Assembly (NCBI GenBank): GCA_009103225.1
Contig: RHPI01003642.1
Coordinates: 669,932-733,931 of the forward strand
Origin: Chlorokybus atmophyticus
Lineage: Eukaryota; Streptophyta; Chlorokybophyceae; Chlorokybales; Chlorokybaceae
DNA length: 64,000 bases
Direction of reading: 5' to 3'
The position numbers were made by a program, and so were the translations under genes. The notes beneath the pieces are model-generated. The model was not told where the DNA came from. It made no database searches and worked only from the letters and a program-made list of their open reading frames with translations. Of the stretch, positions 26,178-37,600 are shown piece by piece (the first letter of the stretch is position 1; each line of letters begins with the position of its first letter).

Positions 26178-27512
26178 GTGGGCACCAGCTTGGTAATACC
26201 TGACCATGCTGGATTGCGTGCGAAATGCATAGCTGATGTACACGATCCACCGTACGCTGGGCACTTTGGCAGTCGCAAGATTGTTAAAGCAGTGCAACAG
26301 TTGTATTGGTGGCCATCGTTGCCTGTTGACGTAAAACGGTATGTGGACACGTGTGACAAATGTCAGCATGATAAGCCGTTACGTCAGAAACCCGCTGGTT
26401 TGCTGCGACCATTGCCTATTCCTGATGGCAAATGGGAAAGTGTGAGTATGGACTTAATTACTGAGCTCCCAGAGACAGCATTAGGTCACACTGCGGTTGC
26501 AGTTTTTGTGGATCGTTTAACAAAAATGGTCCACATTGTCCCTTGTCGCACGGAGATAGGCTCCCGTGAGTTGGCGATGGTTTTTGTCGCGTCTGTGTTC
26601 AAGTTGCATGGCTTGCCCCGCAACTTTGTGTCAGATCGCGATCCGCGATTTGTGGCTCAGTTTTGGAAGTCGCTATGCAGCTTCTTACACATTCAGCAGA
26701 ACATGAGCACTGCTTACCATCCACAGACGGATGGTCAGACAGAACGCGCCAATCAAGTGATTGAGGAAACCATCCGGCATTATGTGAGCCCGAATCAGAA
26801 TGATTGGGATATTTATCTCCCAATGGCTGAGTTTGCGATCAATAATGCATGGCAAGAGAGTGTGCAGGAGACTCCGTTCTTCTTGAATTACGGAGTGCAT
26901 CCACTGAGTCCTGCGAACATTAAGTTGCCCGCTACTGACGTGACTCGCGTACCTGCAGCGCGCGAGATGGCTTCGGCCATGCAGGATAGGTTAGCGTTGG
27001 CAAAAGACTGTCTGCGCGCAGCGCAAGACAGACAAAAAGCCCAAGCTGATGCGCATCGTAGAGAGGCCAACTACGATGTGGGCTGTTCGGTGCTTTTATG
27101 TACCAAAAACGTATCCATCAAGGGAGTGGGTACCCGCAAGTTTTTCCCTTGCTGGATAGGCCCTTTCAACATAACTGATCGGGTCGGCACTCACGCGTAT
27201 CGGCTGGACTTGCCAAAGTCGATACGCATTCACAATGTGTTTCACGTGAGTGTACTGAAACCATACCGTTCTGACGGTCGGGTTCAACCTCCTCCACCCC
27301 CCGTTGCAGTGGATGGCGACGATACCTTCGAGTATGAGGTGGAAGCAATCCTGAGTCACCGTAAGCCTCGACGCGGACGCGCGCCGTCTTACTTGGTGAA
27401 ATGGAAAGGGTATGGTGTTGAGCACAATACGTGGGAGCCCGAAAGGAATCTTACCAACTGCCAAGAGATTCTTCGGGGGTACTGGAATGCTGTGTCCACA
27501 CGAGGACGGTAA
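26178..27512 (+). CDS. Element B integrase with C-terminal chromodomain
   Basis: An open frame of 444 codons. The HHCC zinc finger is seen in DVHDPPYAGHFG and TCDKCQHDKPLRQ; the DDE core in VSMDLITELP, VSDRDPRF and the helix with ERANQVIEETIR. The GPF-type module WIGPFNITDRVG follows, and residues about 385-440 form a chromodomain (EYEVEAILSHRK, YLVKWKGYGVEHNTWEP). Chromodomains guide chromovirus integration to particular chromatin. The frame ends normally with an Arg-rich tail. Confidence 0.9.
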   Translation: MGTSLVIPDHAGLRAKCIADVHDPPYAGHFGSRKIVKAVQQLYWWPSLPVDVKRYVDTCDKCQHDKPLRQKPAGLLRPLPIPDGKWESVSMDLITELPETALGHTAVAVFVDRLTKMVHIVPCRTEIGSRELAMVFVASVFKLHGLPRNFVSDRDPRFVAQFWKSLCSFLHIQQNMSTAYHPQTDGQTERANQVIEETIRHYVSPNQNDWDIYLPMAEFAINNAWQESVQETPFFLNYGVHPLSPANIKLPATDVTRVPAAREMASAMQDRLALAKDCLRAAQDRQKAQADAHRREANYDVGCSVLLCTKNVSIKGVGTRKFFPCWIGPFNITDRVGTHAYRLDLPKSIRIHNVFHVSVLKPYRSDGRVQPPPPPVAVDGDDTFEYEVEAILSHRKPRRGRAPSYLVKWKGYGVEHNTWEPERNLTNCQEILRGYWNAVSTRGR

Positions 27513-27620
27513 AAGGGTGCTGGCAGACATCTTTACCGCTTCGGCCCTGGTTCTCTCACTGCTTTGGTTTTCGGTGATCATGTAGGGCTTTGCTAACCCT
27601 TCATTGAGGACATTGAAACC

Positions 27621-27634
27621 TAAGTGGGGGGGAA
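27621..27634 (+). promoter_or_regulatory. Element B polypurine tract
   Basis: AAGTGGGGGGGAA lies directly before the 3' LTR, the expected place and composition of the plus-strand primer. Element A has the same tract at 32,617-32,629. Confidence 0.8.
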
Positions 27635-27973
27635 TGTAACGGAGTGCTACCTCTATAGAGGTTCCCCGCCCTTATTTAGGATTAAATAAGGGTCCCAACG
27701 GGTATATACAGCCAATTAAGCCGTATTAGGGCCGTTAACCTAGTGTTAAGGCCCTGATGTAGTGTTACTTAACTGTAACACTGATATCGACATGCGACAT
27801 GAGTCTCATGTCGATATCAGCTGTATGGCGGCACTGCTAACGCAGCAGCCGCCATAGCCAGGGGATCTTCTGCTTCGGCAGTTGCCCCTGGCGGCGGCGG
27901 TGTGGTCGGCGTGGCTGGTGGTGGTGTTGGGGTAGGGGATTAAAGGGAGGAGGTAGCACCCCCTCTCCTTACA
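27635..27973 (+). repeat. Element B 3' LTR
   Basis: 339 bp, matching the 5' LTR at all but 6 positions, and followed by the target duplication AACGC. Confidence 0.95.
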
Positions 27974-28727
27974 AACGCTCTGACAGTGGTCCACCTGTTT
28001 AGGCGCTTGCTCGACCTGCCGAGTTTGTTCCCAACAAACAAGCGGCAATTTTCGACTGGCTCGTGAAGCTGAGACACTATGTTCACTCCCTTCACATTTC
28101 TGAGGAGGGAAGTTGCGTTCGCTGAGTTGCTGATCCCAAACGATGCTCTGGCAGAGTGGTACCGCCGTAAGCAACGGGACACGAACCTCGGGCGGGAACT
28201 AAACAGTTGTGCTCTTTCATCGAGCAGCGCTATGGTGGCGCAGATCCTGCCCAGGTTGCTCGCAACCAGCTGCACAATCTGCGTCAGAACGGGCGTCCGG
28301 TTCAGCAGTATATCTAGAATTTTTAGTCGTTTGTCAGCAAGATCAATGCTGGCAACTACCCATCAGTGATGCTGATCAGCTAGATATGTTCAGGCGTGGC
28401 TTGAACACAGATCTCGTGCAGCATGTAGCCGTCAACCCCACGAGTTTGCAAGAGTGGGCCTTGACGGATCCATCAATGCTGATGCAGATGGTTGTTGCTG
28501 TGGACAGTGTGAAGCGCTCTCACGCAAACATGCAAACCACAGCAAAAGAGGCAGCCCCGGTTTTAGCTGCAAAGCGCCCGGCCACTGACAACAAACCTTT
28601 TGTGAAAATGGCGAAAACATCTCAGCCTGTTGGCCCCTACAACGCGGCCAAATCCACCATCACTTGCAACTTCTGCAAGAAGACAGGTCATGGGGAGGCC
28701 AAGTGCTATGCAAAGCAGAATGCATAG
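27974..28727 (+). pseudogene. Element A Gag, capsid and zinc-knuckle piece
   Basis: Gag resumes after element B. EVAFAELLIPNDALAEWYRR-like capsid sequence is followed, in another frame, by QLDMFRRGLNTDLVQHV and SLQEWALTDPSMLMQMV. It ends with CNFCKKTGHGEAKC, a CX2CX4HX4C zinc knuckle, then a stop. At least two frame changes break it. Confidence 0.75.
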
Positions 28728-28760
28728 AAGGCCAAGCAGCAAAAGGACAAGAAATAGGAA

Positions 28761-29804
28761 TTGTCCGTGGTTGGTAGCTTAGTCGAGCAGAACGACTTAA
28801 AAAACTCCATACTTCGTGGTAAAGTTTCCTCTCTTTGTGATGTATTAGATGTATGGACTGATATGAGCACACCACCTGTGTTGACACATGCAAACGGTTG
28901 TGTTTTAATCAATGTTCCATTCTCTGAATTGGTAACTGCTGTTAAGCACTTACACGAGTTGCAATTACAACATGCTGTCACTGCATGTGTAGTTATCCCT
29001 CAATATCATGGCCCGTGGTCGCAATTGTTGAAAGGGGGAGAAGTAATTATGCAACTCTCACGCAAAGATATAGGCACTTCACCGTTACAAGTGATTTTTA
29101 TCAAGCCTGCTACCAATCACGGCACTCCGACATTAGCTACATTTGATGGTCACTCAATGCCACTCCAATGGAGATTTGAGAGTTAACTTATGGGTACACC
29201 AAGTACAGCATTGATTGATACTGGTGCAAACCATAACTTTGTTGAACATGCTTGTGTGAAACGTAATAACATACCTTTCACACCAGTCACGTCGTATGTA
29301 CGTGCTGCTGGTTCCACCCTTAATGCAATTGGGGAGGTAAAGGGGCGTCTTTTTATTAACAACCACAAGACTCGACCAACGTTCATCGTGGTGGATATAG
29401 GTATCCCCGGGGTGGATGTTGTTTTCGGTGAACAGTGGCACACCGAAGCAGGTTTGCAATTAAACTCTCGAACAAATACGTGCACCTTTCGTCAGGGTAA
29501 ACGTCAGGTGACGTTAATTGCACCTGCACTCGCACGTGTTGCTCGTGACAATGTTCCGTTCCTCTCTGCTATGCAACTGAAACGTTGCATGCGTAAACGT
29601 GAGGAAGTATATTTGATGCACTTACGACAGGTAGGGACACCTATAAAACAGACCGTATCTGACCCTGTGGTGCAATCACTTACGGAACAATACGCAGATG
29701 TATTTCAGGATGAACTCCTGGAGTTGCCTCCTGATCGAAACATACATCATACCATTCCGTTGGAAGAGGGGGCAAGCCACCTTGGCGGCCTATCTATAGG
29801 CTAA
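28761..29804 (+). pseudogene. Element A protease region
   Basis: Two frames: 28761..29186 (a linker with VIPQYHGPWSQLLKGGE, also present in element B) and, after a stop, 29190..29804 with STALIDTGANHNF, the aspartic-protease DTG, then VDIGIPGVDVVFGEQW. It ends with ELPPDRNIHHTIPLE, just before RT. Confidence 0.75.
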
Positions 29805-29848
29805 GTCCCTTTGAACATGCGGAAATGGAAAAATAGCTCAAAGAGTTA

Positions 29849-31021
29849 TTGGACAAAGGTTTAATAACAAAGAGCATATCTCCTTTTGGTGCACCAATTT
29901 TGTTTGTGCTCAAAAAGAATGGCAAGCTACGCATGTGTATTGATTACCGTGCTTTGAACAAGGTAACTGTGAAAAACAGATACCCTTTGCCTCGGATTGA
30001 TGATTTGTTTATAAGCCGGTCAGGTGCAACAGTGTTCAGCACACTTGATTTGACCAGTGGTTATCATCAAATCAAAATCCACCCGTCGCATATACAAAAA
30101 ACTGCATTTCGCACCCCATTGGGACACTTTGAGTATAAAGTGTTACCATTTGGGTTAACAAATGCACCGGCTACATTTTAGACAGCAATGAACGCGGTAT
30201 TTGGTGATGAATTGTACAAGTTTGTACTGGTATATCTTGACGACATTATTGTGTTCAGCAAAACCCGGGAGGACCACCACAAGCATGTGGAATTGGTTCT
30301 AGCTAAGTTACGCGAACACAAATTCTATGCCAACCTGTCCAAATGCAACTTTGCAAAGGATGAACTACCATTTTTAGGGCATGTGATTGGCAAAGAAGGA
30401 TTGAAACCAGATCCTCAAAAGGTGTGTGCGGTGAAGGATTGGCCACCACCCAAGGATGTACATCAGTTACGTGCTTTCTTGGGGTTAGCCAATTATTTCG
30501 CAAGTTCATGCGAGCATATTCTAGCATGGAAAATCCTTTAACATCTTTACTGAGAAAAGATGTTAAATTTGTGTGGACGGAGGCACACGAGGTTGCTTTT
30601 ACACCCATTAAAGATGCATTAACACAAGCCCCTATGTTAGCCTTCCCCGACCACACCAAGCCTTTTGTGGTGATCAGTGATGCTTCCACCATTGGGTGTG
30701 GGGCAGTCCTTCTACAGGATGACAGACCATGTGCATATGAAAGCAGAAAGTTCATTCCTACTGAACGTAACTACACAACCACTGAGCAGGAATTGCTTCG
30801 GGTGGTGCACGCGCTGCGCACATGGCGTTGCTATTTGAAAGGTGTGCAATTTTCAGTGATTACTGATCACAACCCGCTCACATTCTTTCATACGCAACAG
30901 AACCTGTCGAGGCGGCAAGCTAGGTGGAATGAATTCATTTCTCGTTTCACTTTCATTTGGCAATACCGTCCAGGTCGCACCAATGTGGCGGATCCACTAA
31001 GTCGTAGCCTCGCTCTTTTGG
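29849..31021 (+). pseudogene. Element A reverse transcriptase and RNase H, broken
   Basis: RT begins at 29849 ([20 protein letters not shown]), is cut by a TAG at 30179-30181 inside the motif before YLDD, resumes at 30188 with the catalytic YLDDIIVFS, and shifts frame near 30,500 into RNase H (VVISDASTIGCGAVLLQDD, VITDHNPLTFF). Its residue similarity to element B is high, so the two families are close relatives with different LTRs. Confidence 0.85.
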
Positions 31022-32460
31022 CACTTACGCGCTTTCGAAGTCTGCGTAATGTGCAACAGCCTGAAGATCCTTTTTTAAAGGAAGTGTCCACAGGTTATAA
31101 CTCAGATGGTTGGTTTAGCAGTCAAACCAACTTGCAACAGCTTACTGCTGTTAGCAATCTGTGGTATAAAGGGGAGCAATTGGCAATTCCCAACTCGGGC
31201 GACTTGCGTAAGCAATGCTTACATTCAGTGCATGACCCGCCGTATGCTGGGCATTTGGGGAAACACAAAACACTCAAAGCTGCGCAACAGTTATACTGGT
31301 GGCCGTTAATGTCAGCTGAAGTGGATCAATATGTTCGCACATGTGACGTGTGTCAACGTAATAAGCCACTACGACAATAACAAGCGGGATTGCTTAAACC
31401 ATTGGTAATTCGAAAATAAAAGTGGGATAGTGTCAGTATGGATTTGATTACTGACCTACCTAAAACAGCAGCCAAATACACTGCTATTGTGGTTTTTGTC
31501 GACCGTTTGACAAAAATGGTGCATTTTGCCCTGTGTTGCACAATCGTGAGTGCACGGGACTTGGCACATTTATTTGTGTCCACGGTCTTTCGAGTTCACG
31601 GTATACCGCGTGAGCTTATCACAGATTGTGATCTTCGGTTTGTCTCCAAGTTTTGGAGAGAAGTCTGTGAATTGTTGGGGGTAAAACAAAGCATGTCGAC
31701 TGCTTTCCACCCGCAAACGGACGGACAAACTGAGCTAGCAAATCAAATACTGGAAGGAATGCTTCGCCACTATGTGGCTCCTATCCATGCTGATTGGGAC
31801 AGGTACTTGCCAATGGCAGAGTTCGCTGCGAACAACGCGTGGCAGGAAAGTGTAAAGGAAACCCCATTTTTCATGAATTATGGGATTCGCCCGAACACAC
31901 CAGCGTCATTGCGTGTACCTCGCAATGCCCTGACGGTACCAGCGGCAAAGGAATTTGCCACTGATATGCAAGAAAATATGACTCGAGCCAAGCTATGTCT
32001 GTCAGAAGCACAGGACAGGCAAAAAGCTTATGCTGATACACATCGAAGAATGGCCACTTTCGATGTCGGCGATAAAGTTTTGCTTAATGCAAAGAACATA
32101 ACCATCAAAGGTGCGGGTGCTCGCAAGTTGCTGCCCCGATGGTTAGGTCCCTTCTCTATCACTGATAGAGTTGGTACGCACGCTTATCAGCAATTGCCCC
32201 CAAGTGTGCGTATACACAACGTGTTCCATGTGAACTTGTTGAAACCTTACCGCTCAGACGGTAGAACACAGCCTCCACTACCGCCAGTTGAGGTGGACAG
32301 CGAGCTCGAATACGAGGTGGAAGTGATATTGAACCATAAGCTAAATAGTCGAGGACGCGCAACTCGCTATTTGGTGAAATGGAAAGGGTATGGCTCAGAA
32401 CATAACAGTTGAGAGCCCGACAGGCATTTGACGCACTGCCGCAAGGTGCTTCGAGCTTAA
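31022..32460 (+). pseudogene. Element A integrase and chromodomain, broken
   Basis: The zinc finger (HDPPYAGHLGKHK, TCDVCQRNKPLRQ) ends in a TAA at 31378; the catalytic core and GPF module continue from 31438 (SMDLITDLP, LVVFVDRLTKMVH-like, AFHPQTDGQTE). The chromodomain (EYEVEVILNHKL, YLVKWKGYGSEHNS) is cut by a TGA at 32410-32412 where element B has Trp. Confidence 0.85.
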
Positions 32461-32629
32461 TGGGATTCAAGTCGTGTCCCATAAACTGTGGGCTTGGTTT
32501 TATGACAGACTGGCAGTGCAGTTTCATTACCACCCTGTCATTTCCTGCTATCTCACTGGTCACAACTACTCAAAATCAAGCATGATTAACTGAGTTCAAC
32601 AAGACGTTGAAAACCTAAGTGGGGGGGAA

Positions 32630-33156
32630 TGTAACGGGAGCAATAATAATAGGGGTAATATTGCTACCTAAATAACACATTCTGTATGAATAAGTATCTA
32701 AATATGCTTGTTTATACCTCTTTTTTTACGGTTCCTCGCTTATTAAAGGCTATGATGCTTTATCATAGCTTAAATAAGTCCCAATGGGTGTGAAACCGCT
32801 TATTCAAGCCTATTTGATGTCACATTTGATAAAATGTGATCACTATCTCGTTAGGTACCTTACGATATGTATGTTCCAATAGGTACCTTATCGATAGGTA
32901 CCTTATGTGAGCTGTGATTGGCTCACGCTTGATTTCCTAACTACCCTATCCGTAGGGTTGAAGTCTAGTTGTTGTTTAATTATCGAGAGGTATATATTTG
33001 ATATACTCTTGATATAAAAGGTCACATCAAACTGATGTGGGGACTTTCAGTTCTCTGCTCTGTGGCGGCCACGCCGTTGAAAGGCTTGTCATAGGCGGTG
33101 TGGGTGTTGGGGTAGAGGATTGAAGAGGCATCACCGGCGACGGTGGTGCTGTTACA
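32630..33156 (+). repeat. Element A 3' LTR
   Basis: 527 bp, preceded by the polypurine tract AAGTGGGGGGGAA and followed by ACCGT. It differs from the 5' LTR at 39 positions by eye. Confidence 0.92.
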
Positions 33157-33409
33157 ACCGTGGCCACCGCCGCCGCTTTAAGATCGCCTGTGCTTCTTGA
33201 CTCACGAACTTTACAAGGACCCTGACAACTTCAGTGTCATATTGTGTCACGCGGTACCAAATACAACTTATTACAATCTTAAACCCTTACCGCCTCTCCT
33301 CGGCGCAGCGCTTTTGCTACGATGACCATCATGGTTGTGATATTGGTATTTGAGCTTGCAACACAGGTTCGAATCTCGATGCGGATGGGTGAGAAGGGCG
33401 ACTGTGTTC
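33157..33409 (+). repeat. SINE-like tandem unit 1, right part
   Basis: Continues the unit begun at 20001..20121. It matches 33535..33784 of unit 2 (CGCCGCTTTAAGATCGCC through GAGAAGGGCGACTGTGTT), including the pol III B-box-like GGTTCGAATCTC. Confidence 0.8.
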
Positions 33410-33784
33410 CATGCATAGCTGCCACCATGCCCGATTGAGCCTAACACAACCTAGACGCACAACCAGTCCTGCCATGCGAGCGCCGCGTTTTCCTCAAGCT
33501 GGCGGGCCTTGAGCCACATGTCCCCACCCATTACCGCGGCCGCCGCTTTAAGATCGCCTTTGCCTGTGTTTCTTGACTCACAAACTTTACACGGACCCTG
33601 ACAACTTTAGTGTCATATGGTGTCACGCGGTACTAAACACACATAATTACAGTCTGAAACCCTTGACGCCTCTCCTCAGCGCAGCGCTTTTGCTACGATG
33701 ACCATCATGGTGGTGACATTGGTATTTGAGCCTGCGACACAGGTTCGAATCTCGCTGCGGATGGGTGAGAAGGGCGACTGTGTT
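33410..33784 (+). repeat. SINE-like tandem unit 2 with tRNA-like 3' part
   Basis: About 375 bp in direct tandem with unit 1. The region 33,690-33,766 looks tRNA-derived: an A-box-like stretch TGACCATCATGGTGG followed about 40 nt later by GGTTCGAATCTC, a good B box. The flanking 7-mers CGCAGCG and CGCTGCG could pair as an acceptor stem. The T-stem does not fold well, so this is a tRNA-derived repeat rather than a tRNA gene. Confidence 0.6.
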
Positions 33785-34632
33785 TCATGGAACAAAAATT
33801 TGGATTGAACTCGCGGGTCGCTTCGCGTATCTGGCTGCGCGCTGAATTGCGTGGGTAGATACCTGGCCAGTACGAAATCCTGTTTGGATTGTACCTTCGT
33901 ACACGGGGACGCGGCAGTGCGTCGCGGGCTAAAGCCGAGAGGAATGTCACGCCGCGCTTGATAATAAACCATAAAACCGTGACGCCTCTCCTCATGGACC
34001 ATGAGTCATGGACCATGAGTCATGGTAGCCCTCATGGACCATGAGTCGTGGTAGCGACTTTTGCTACCATGGCCGAGATGGTTGTGATAGATTGCACACG
34101 GTTCGTGCAAAATTAAAATGAAGATACTACTACCCAGCAGCGTCAATGTTGATGTCAGACTGCAACATGTGAATGATTGGAAGGTATCTCTCATCTTATG
34201 ATACATATGCATGGACAATTCGTCGTACAATATGCAGGAATGCAGAAGTACTGCTGCAACATGTGACATGTGATAACAACCTTTCCACACCACTAAGCAA
34301 GGCACACACAGCAATGCCCAAAGCAAACATGCCATAAAAGCCATGGGTCAACTTCATGGCAGCGCTGCTAACATGTCATGCATTCCTCAATCCCTGCATA
34401 CTATATGTTGTACACCCAGCCCACTTCCCTCGTGCACCCCATTGCGCACAGTAGGCCGTCGGCATCCCCATGACATTGTGTGTCATGAATTCTGACACTC
34501 CTCGCACAGCCTTCCTCCTTGCCGGATGTCCGATATGTTGTGTTCACCCCAGCTGGTATTTTACTCGCTATAACTCAGTGCTGTGAACTTGCACATTGTG
34601 AGATTTGAACTGTAGTCTGCGAGATGTAGACA
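33785..34632. other. Repeat-derived intergenic DNA after the SINE array
   Basis: No gene is supported. It holds a 14-bp tandem repeat (CATGGACCATGAGT, three copies within 33,993-34,048) and a further tRNA-like head at about 34,050-34,110 (GTAGCGACTTTTGCTACCAT, with TGGTAGC/GCTACCA able to pair). From 34,110 it is ordinary sequence that should include the 3' UTR of the next gene. Confidence 0.55.
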
Positions 34633-37600
34633 TCAGAACTGTTTTCGTTTTGAGCTAACGCACATTTTATACACAAAGCCTACAAGGACTCCTGTGACTG
34701 CCAGCAGGATGATATGCCACCAATACGATGTGGGCGATGCATCCTGCAAATGATTACGGCGCATAAGAAGAATGTGCAGTGTCACCAATGCCACTTCAAA
34801 CACAATGTGTAAGACTGGCCAAAAGGCAGCATGACGGAAACATACCATGTAGCAGAAGTAGGCCGTGGTAACATCTGCTGCAGCAGCGGTGAGCAGCTGC
34901 TCAACAGCGACAAGGTCATGGCGCGCCGATAGTGCATAGTACAGGGCAGCGCGCTGGTTGTTCAAGGACAGATAATATGTTGCTTGATGCAGTTTGTGCC
35001 TCAACACGTTCCAGCGCTGCACAAAGTGGTAGTGCTGAGAATGCGTCATCACTCTGCTCTCATTGCCATATCTCTGTCACAACAGTGAAGAGTCAGCAGA
35101 TAACGTACATCAGAGGGTGAGAGACACAGTGAGACAACATACAACGTACCAGACACGTACAATGGCAATCTAAACTGCCTAAAGCTATGCAGTGGCGTCA
35201 TCATACCGCAAATTCGTTCAGCAGGTCCATTGCCTCCCCAGCAGTCTCGTTTAGGTAGGTGTACACAAGGTTACGATGTGCCGCATCGCGTTGTGCAAAT
35301 GAGACAGAGACGATGCTTGACAACGGTCCAAATGGGGTGTTGCCCACTGACCAGAGGTAATTCTCCGAAGGACGCTGCTGCTGCGCATCCCATATGACAT
35401 GACTGTAACAAAAATGCATAAGCCTTTCATGAAGCGCATGACACTGCTGCGAGCACCTGGGCAGCACACGCACAATACTCACGTAGGGTTGACTCCCCAA
35501 CCAGCTTGCAGCACTCCGGCTAGCACTTGGCGCGCAATCACTCTTGGATTGAACAAGACGACCTCATCGTTGCAGCTGCATAAAACAAGGCCTTGTCACC
35601 GCTTAGAAACAACAACCTGTGCAGGTCCTGCATGGCTGGTAAGCAAGCAGTGTGGCAGCACCTGAAATCAACAATGGACTCCCCAGCATTGCTACGCACC
35701 ACAAGTACCATGTCGTCAAAAGCTACCACCTGCGATAACGCCAATCCAACACGAACAGTTGTATACGCAGATTATCACATTGCCTGAGGCCTGTGGCGAT
35801 TACATCTCTAGTAATGGCAGAAGTGCGGCCAGACAATGGCAGACATGGCCTGCGTGTGGAGATATGTGCGCACCTGGTGGTGGCGATCTAGTAATAGAAG
35901 TTCATTGGAGGTTACATCAAAGATGTAAACAGGAAGGACGCGAGTATTTGCTTTACTGGGGTCCTTCAGACCAGCATGTTGGTTGCCCTCGGCACCAGCA
36001 TCACCGGGTTTTCGTATGCCAATCTCTCCTGCGCACGCAACGAGTACGGCTTATCAGCAACTGTGCTGAATAAGAGGATCATTTAACCATCAGAGGAATG
36101 ATTGATCCCTTAACATGGTATAGTCAACATGCTGAGAGAGATCTGCGGTTGCCCAACTCTTACTTACTGGTTATGTCTCTTTGAAAGGCTTTGAGCCAAT
36201 AGTGAAGCTCTAAGGCATCCAAGTAATCATGCACGACAGCGCCTCCACGCACAACATTGCTGGTATGTGCCTGCAGACAGAAGCATTGTAGACCATGAAG
36301 ATGCGCTGGATAGCATGGGATTCGACTGCTTGCAACACGCGGAGGATTGAACCTTTGCCAGTGTGGCACTGACCTTCAGGGCGTGTGCGTATGCAGCAAC
36401 GCAGAAGTCGCACATGCCAAAGGACGTGTGAACAGTCGTGACACGGAGTTTTTCGTCCAGTACTGCCAAGCCACTAAGCTGTCACCAAAGAATACGGATC
36501 AGTGTATCATAACAGCCCTAGCAACCAGCAGGCGCCAAGTTGAAAGTAATCCAGACCAAGCGCAGCCATCAGCACTGATTGCGACATGGCAAACTGACAG
36601 CCAACTGGCAGCTTTTGCCACAACTTGCATGCAGAGGGCGCACCGTATGCAGTCAACAATCGTCATACCAAGTTGATGGGTGCAGGACAGCCTTACCTGA
36701 GACTCTAAGATGCGTGTACTGAGACCGGCTGGTCCACTGTGTCGAGGAGAGTCTTCATCAACAGCCACGTGCACTATGCGCACTTCAGTGTCATCATAAT
36801 GCCAGACTGGGTACCATGACAGCGGAGGGGAAATCAGATGCTCGCAAGCACTCCATATGAGCGTAATCAAGTCAGTCACAAGCTCCTGCGAACAAAATAA
36901 CCGCTTTGTGCACGTTGTCTAACGCGGATCTGAAGTGAACAGCAGGCCTGGAATCTACCTGCTCCCTCACCTTCTGGTGCTGCGAATGGCGATATTTTGT
37001 TACGCGCGGAATATCTTGTGGCTGAACAAAACCTTTGCGAGCAGACTGGGGACCGTAGGACACAGGCCCAGCCGTCAAGTCAAGCCACGCATACCGTTGT
37101 TCCTGCACCAACAATTCAAGCTCAGTACAGCAAGCACGCCAGCGCTTTACAAAAGCCACTGAGGTACGCAGCATGCACCTTTGAGACCCACAAAGAGCCC
37201 ATACAACTGTGGAGAGGTGTGCCTGACTCTTCATAGTAATAGGCATATGGCTGAGTTTGCGACTTGGGGTTTAGAAGGTACAGTGTGTATGTTGTCCGGC
37301 TGCGACTGGGCTCCTTTGCAATCAGCTTATCCACCAGCGTGTGCGGCAGTTCGGCCAGTTTTGCACTAATGTGGCCCTCAGGAGTTTTGTAGCCTGTCTA
37401 GTTGAACATGTTATCACTCAACCACATGCACCAACCAAGACTGAAGTACTGCAGATTGTAAGTAAGATTGCAAGATGGAGTGTGCGTGTGTTGCTGCCAC
37501 GCACCAGGTACCCGGCGATCTCGTTGCTAATGTAAGTCGCAAGCTGTGGCGCAGCTTCCGAAAAATGCAAAACAAGCTTGGGTTTCACAAGAAGATGATG

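Larger units (their letters stand above)
21914..27973 (+). mobile_element. LTR retrotransposon B (chromovirus) inserted into element A
   Basis: 6,060 bp with two 339-bp LTRs differing at only 6 positions by eye (about 98% identity). Flanks are AACGC on both sides, a perfect 5-bp target-site duplication, and the surrounding DNA is element A's gag. Coding order is Gag, protease, RT-RNase H, integrase-chromodomain. The integrase-chromodomain frame is fully open; RT-RNase H is open but separated from integrase by one in-frame TAA. The capsid end and zinc knuckle are missing. Confidence 0.95.
20122..33156 (+). mobile_element. LTR retrotransposon A (Ty3/gypsy chromovirus), degraded and nested
   Basis: Bounded by two 527-bp LTRs with TGTAAC...GTTACA ends. 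Without the nested element B it is about 6.97 kb. Order of coding remnants is Gag with a zinc knuckle, protease, reverse transcriptase, RNase H, integrase and chromodomain, the order of Metaviridae chromoviruses. Coding frames contain several stops and frameshifts, so it is inactive. LTR copies differ at 39 positions by eye (about 93% identity), implying an old insertion. Flanking bases are ACCGC before and ACCGT after, a 5-bp target duplication with one mismatch. Confidence 0.92.

Noticed and set aside
33685-33770. Functional tRNA gene
   Set aside because: B box and a possible acceptor stem are present, but the T-stem does not pair and the unit is repeated inside a longer repeat.
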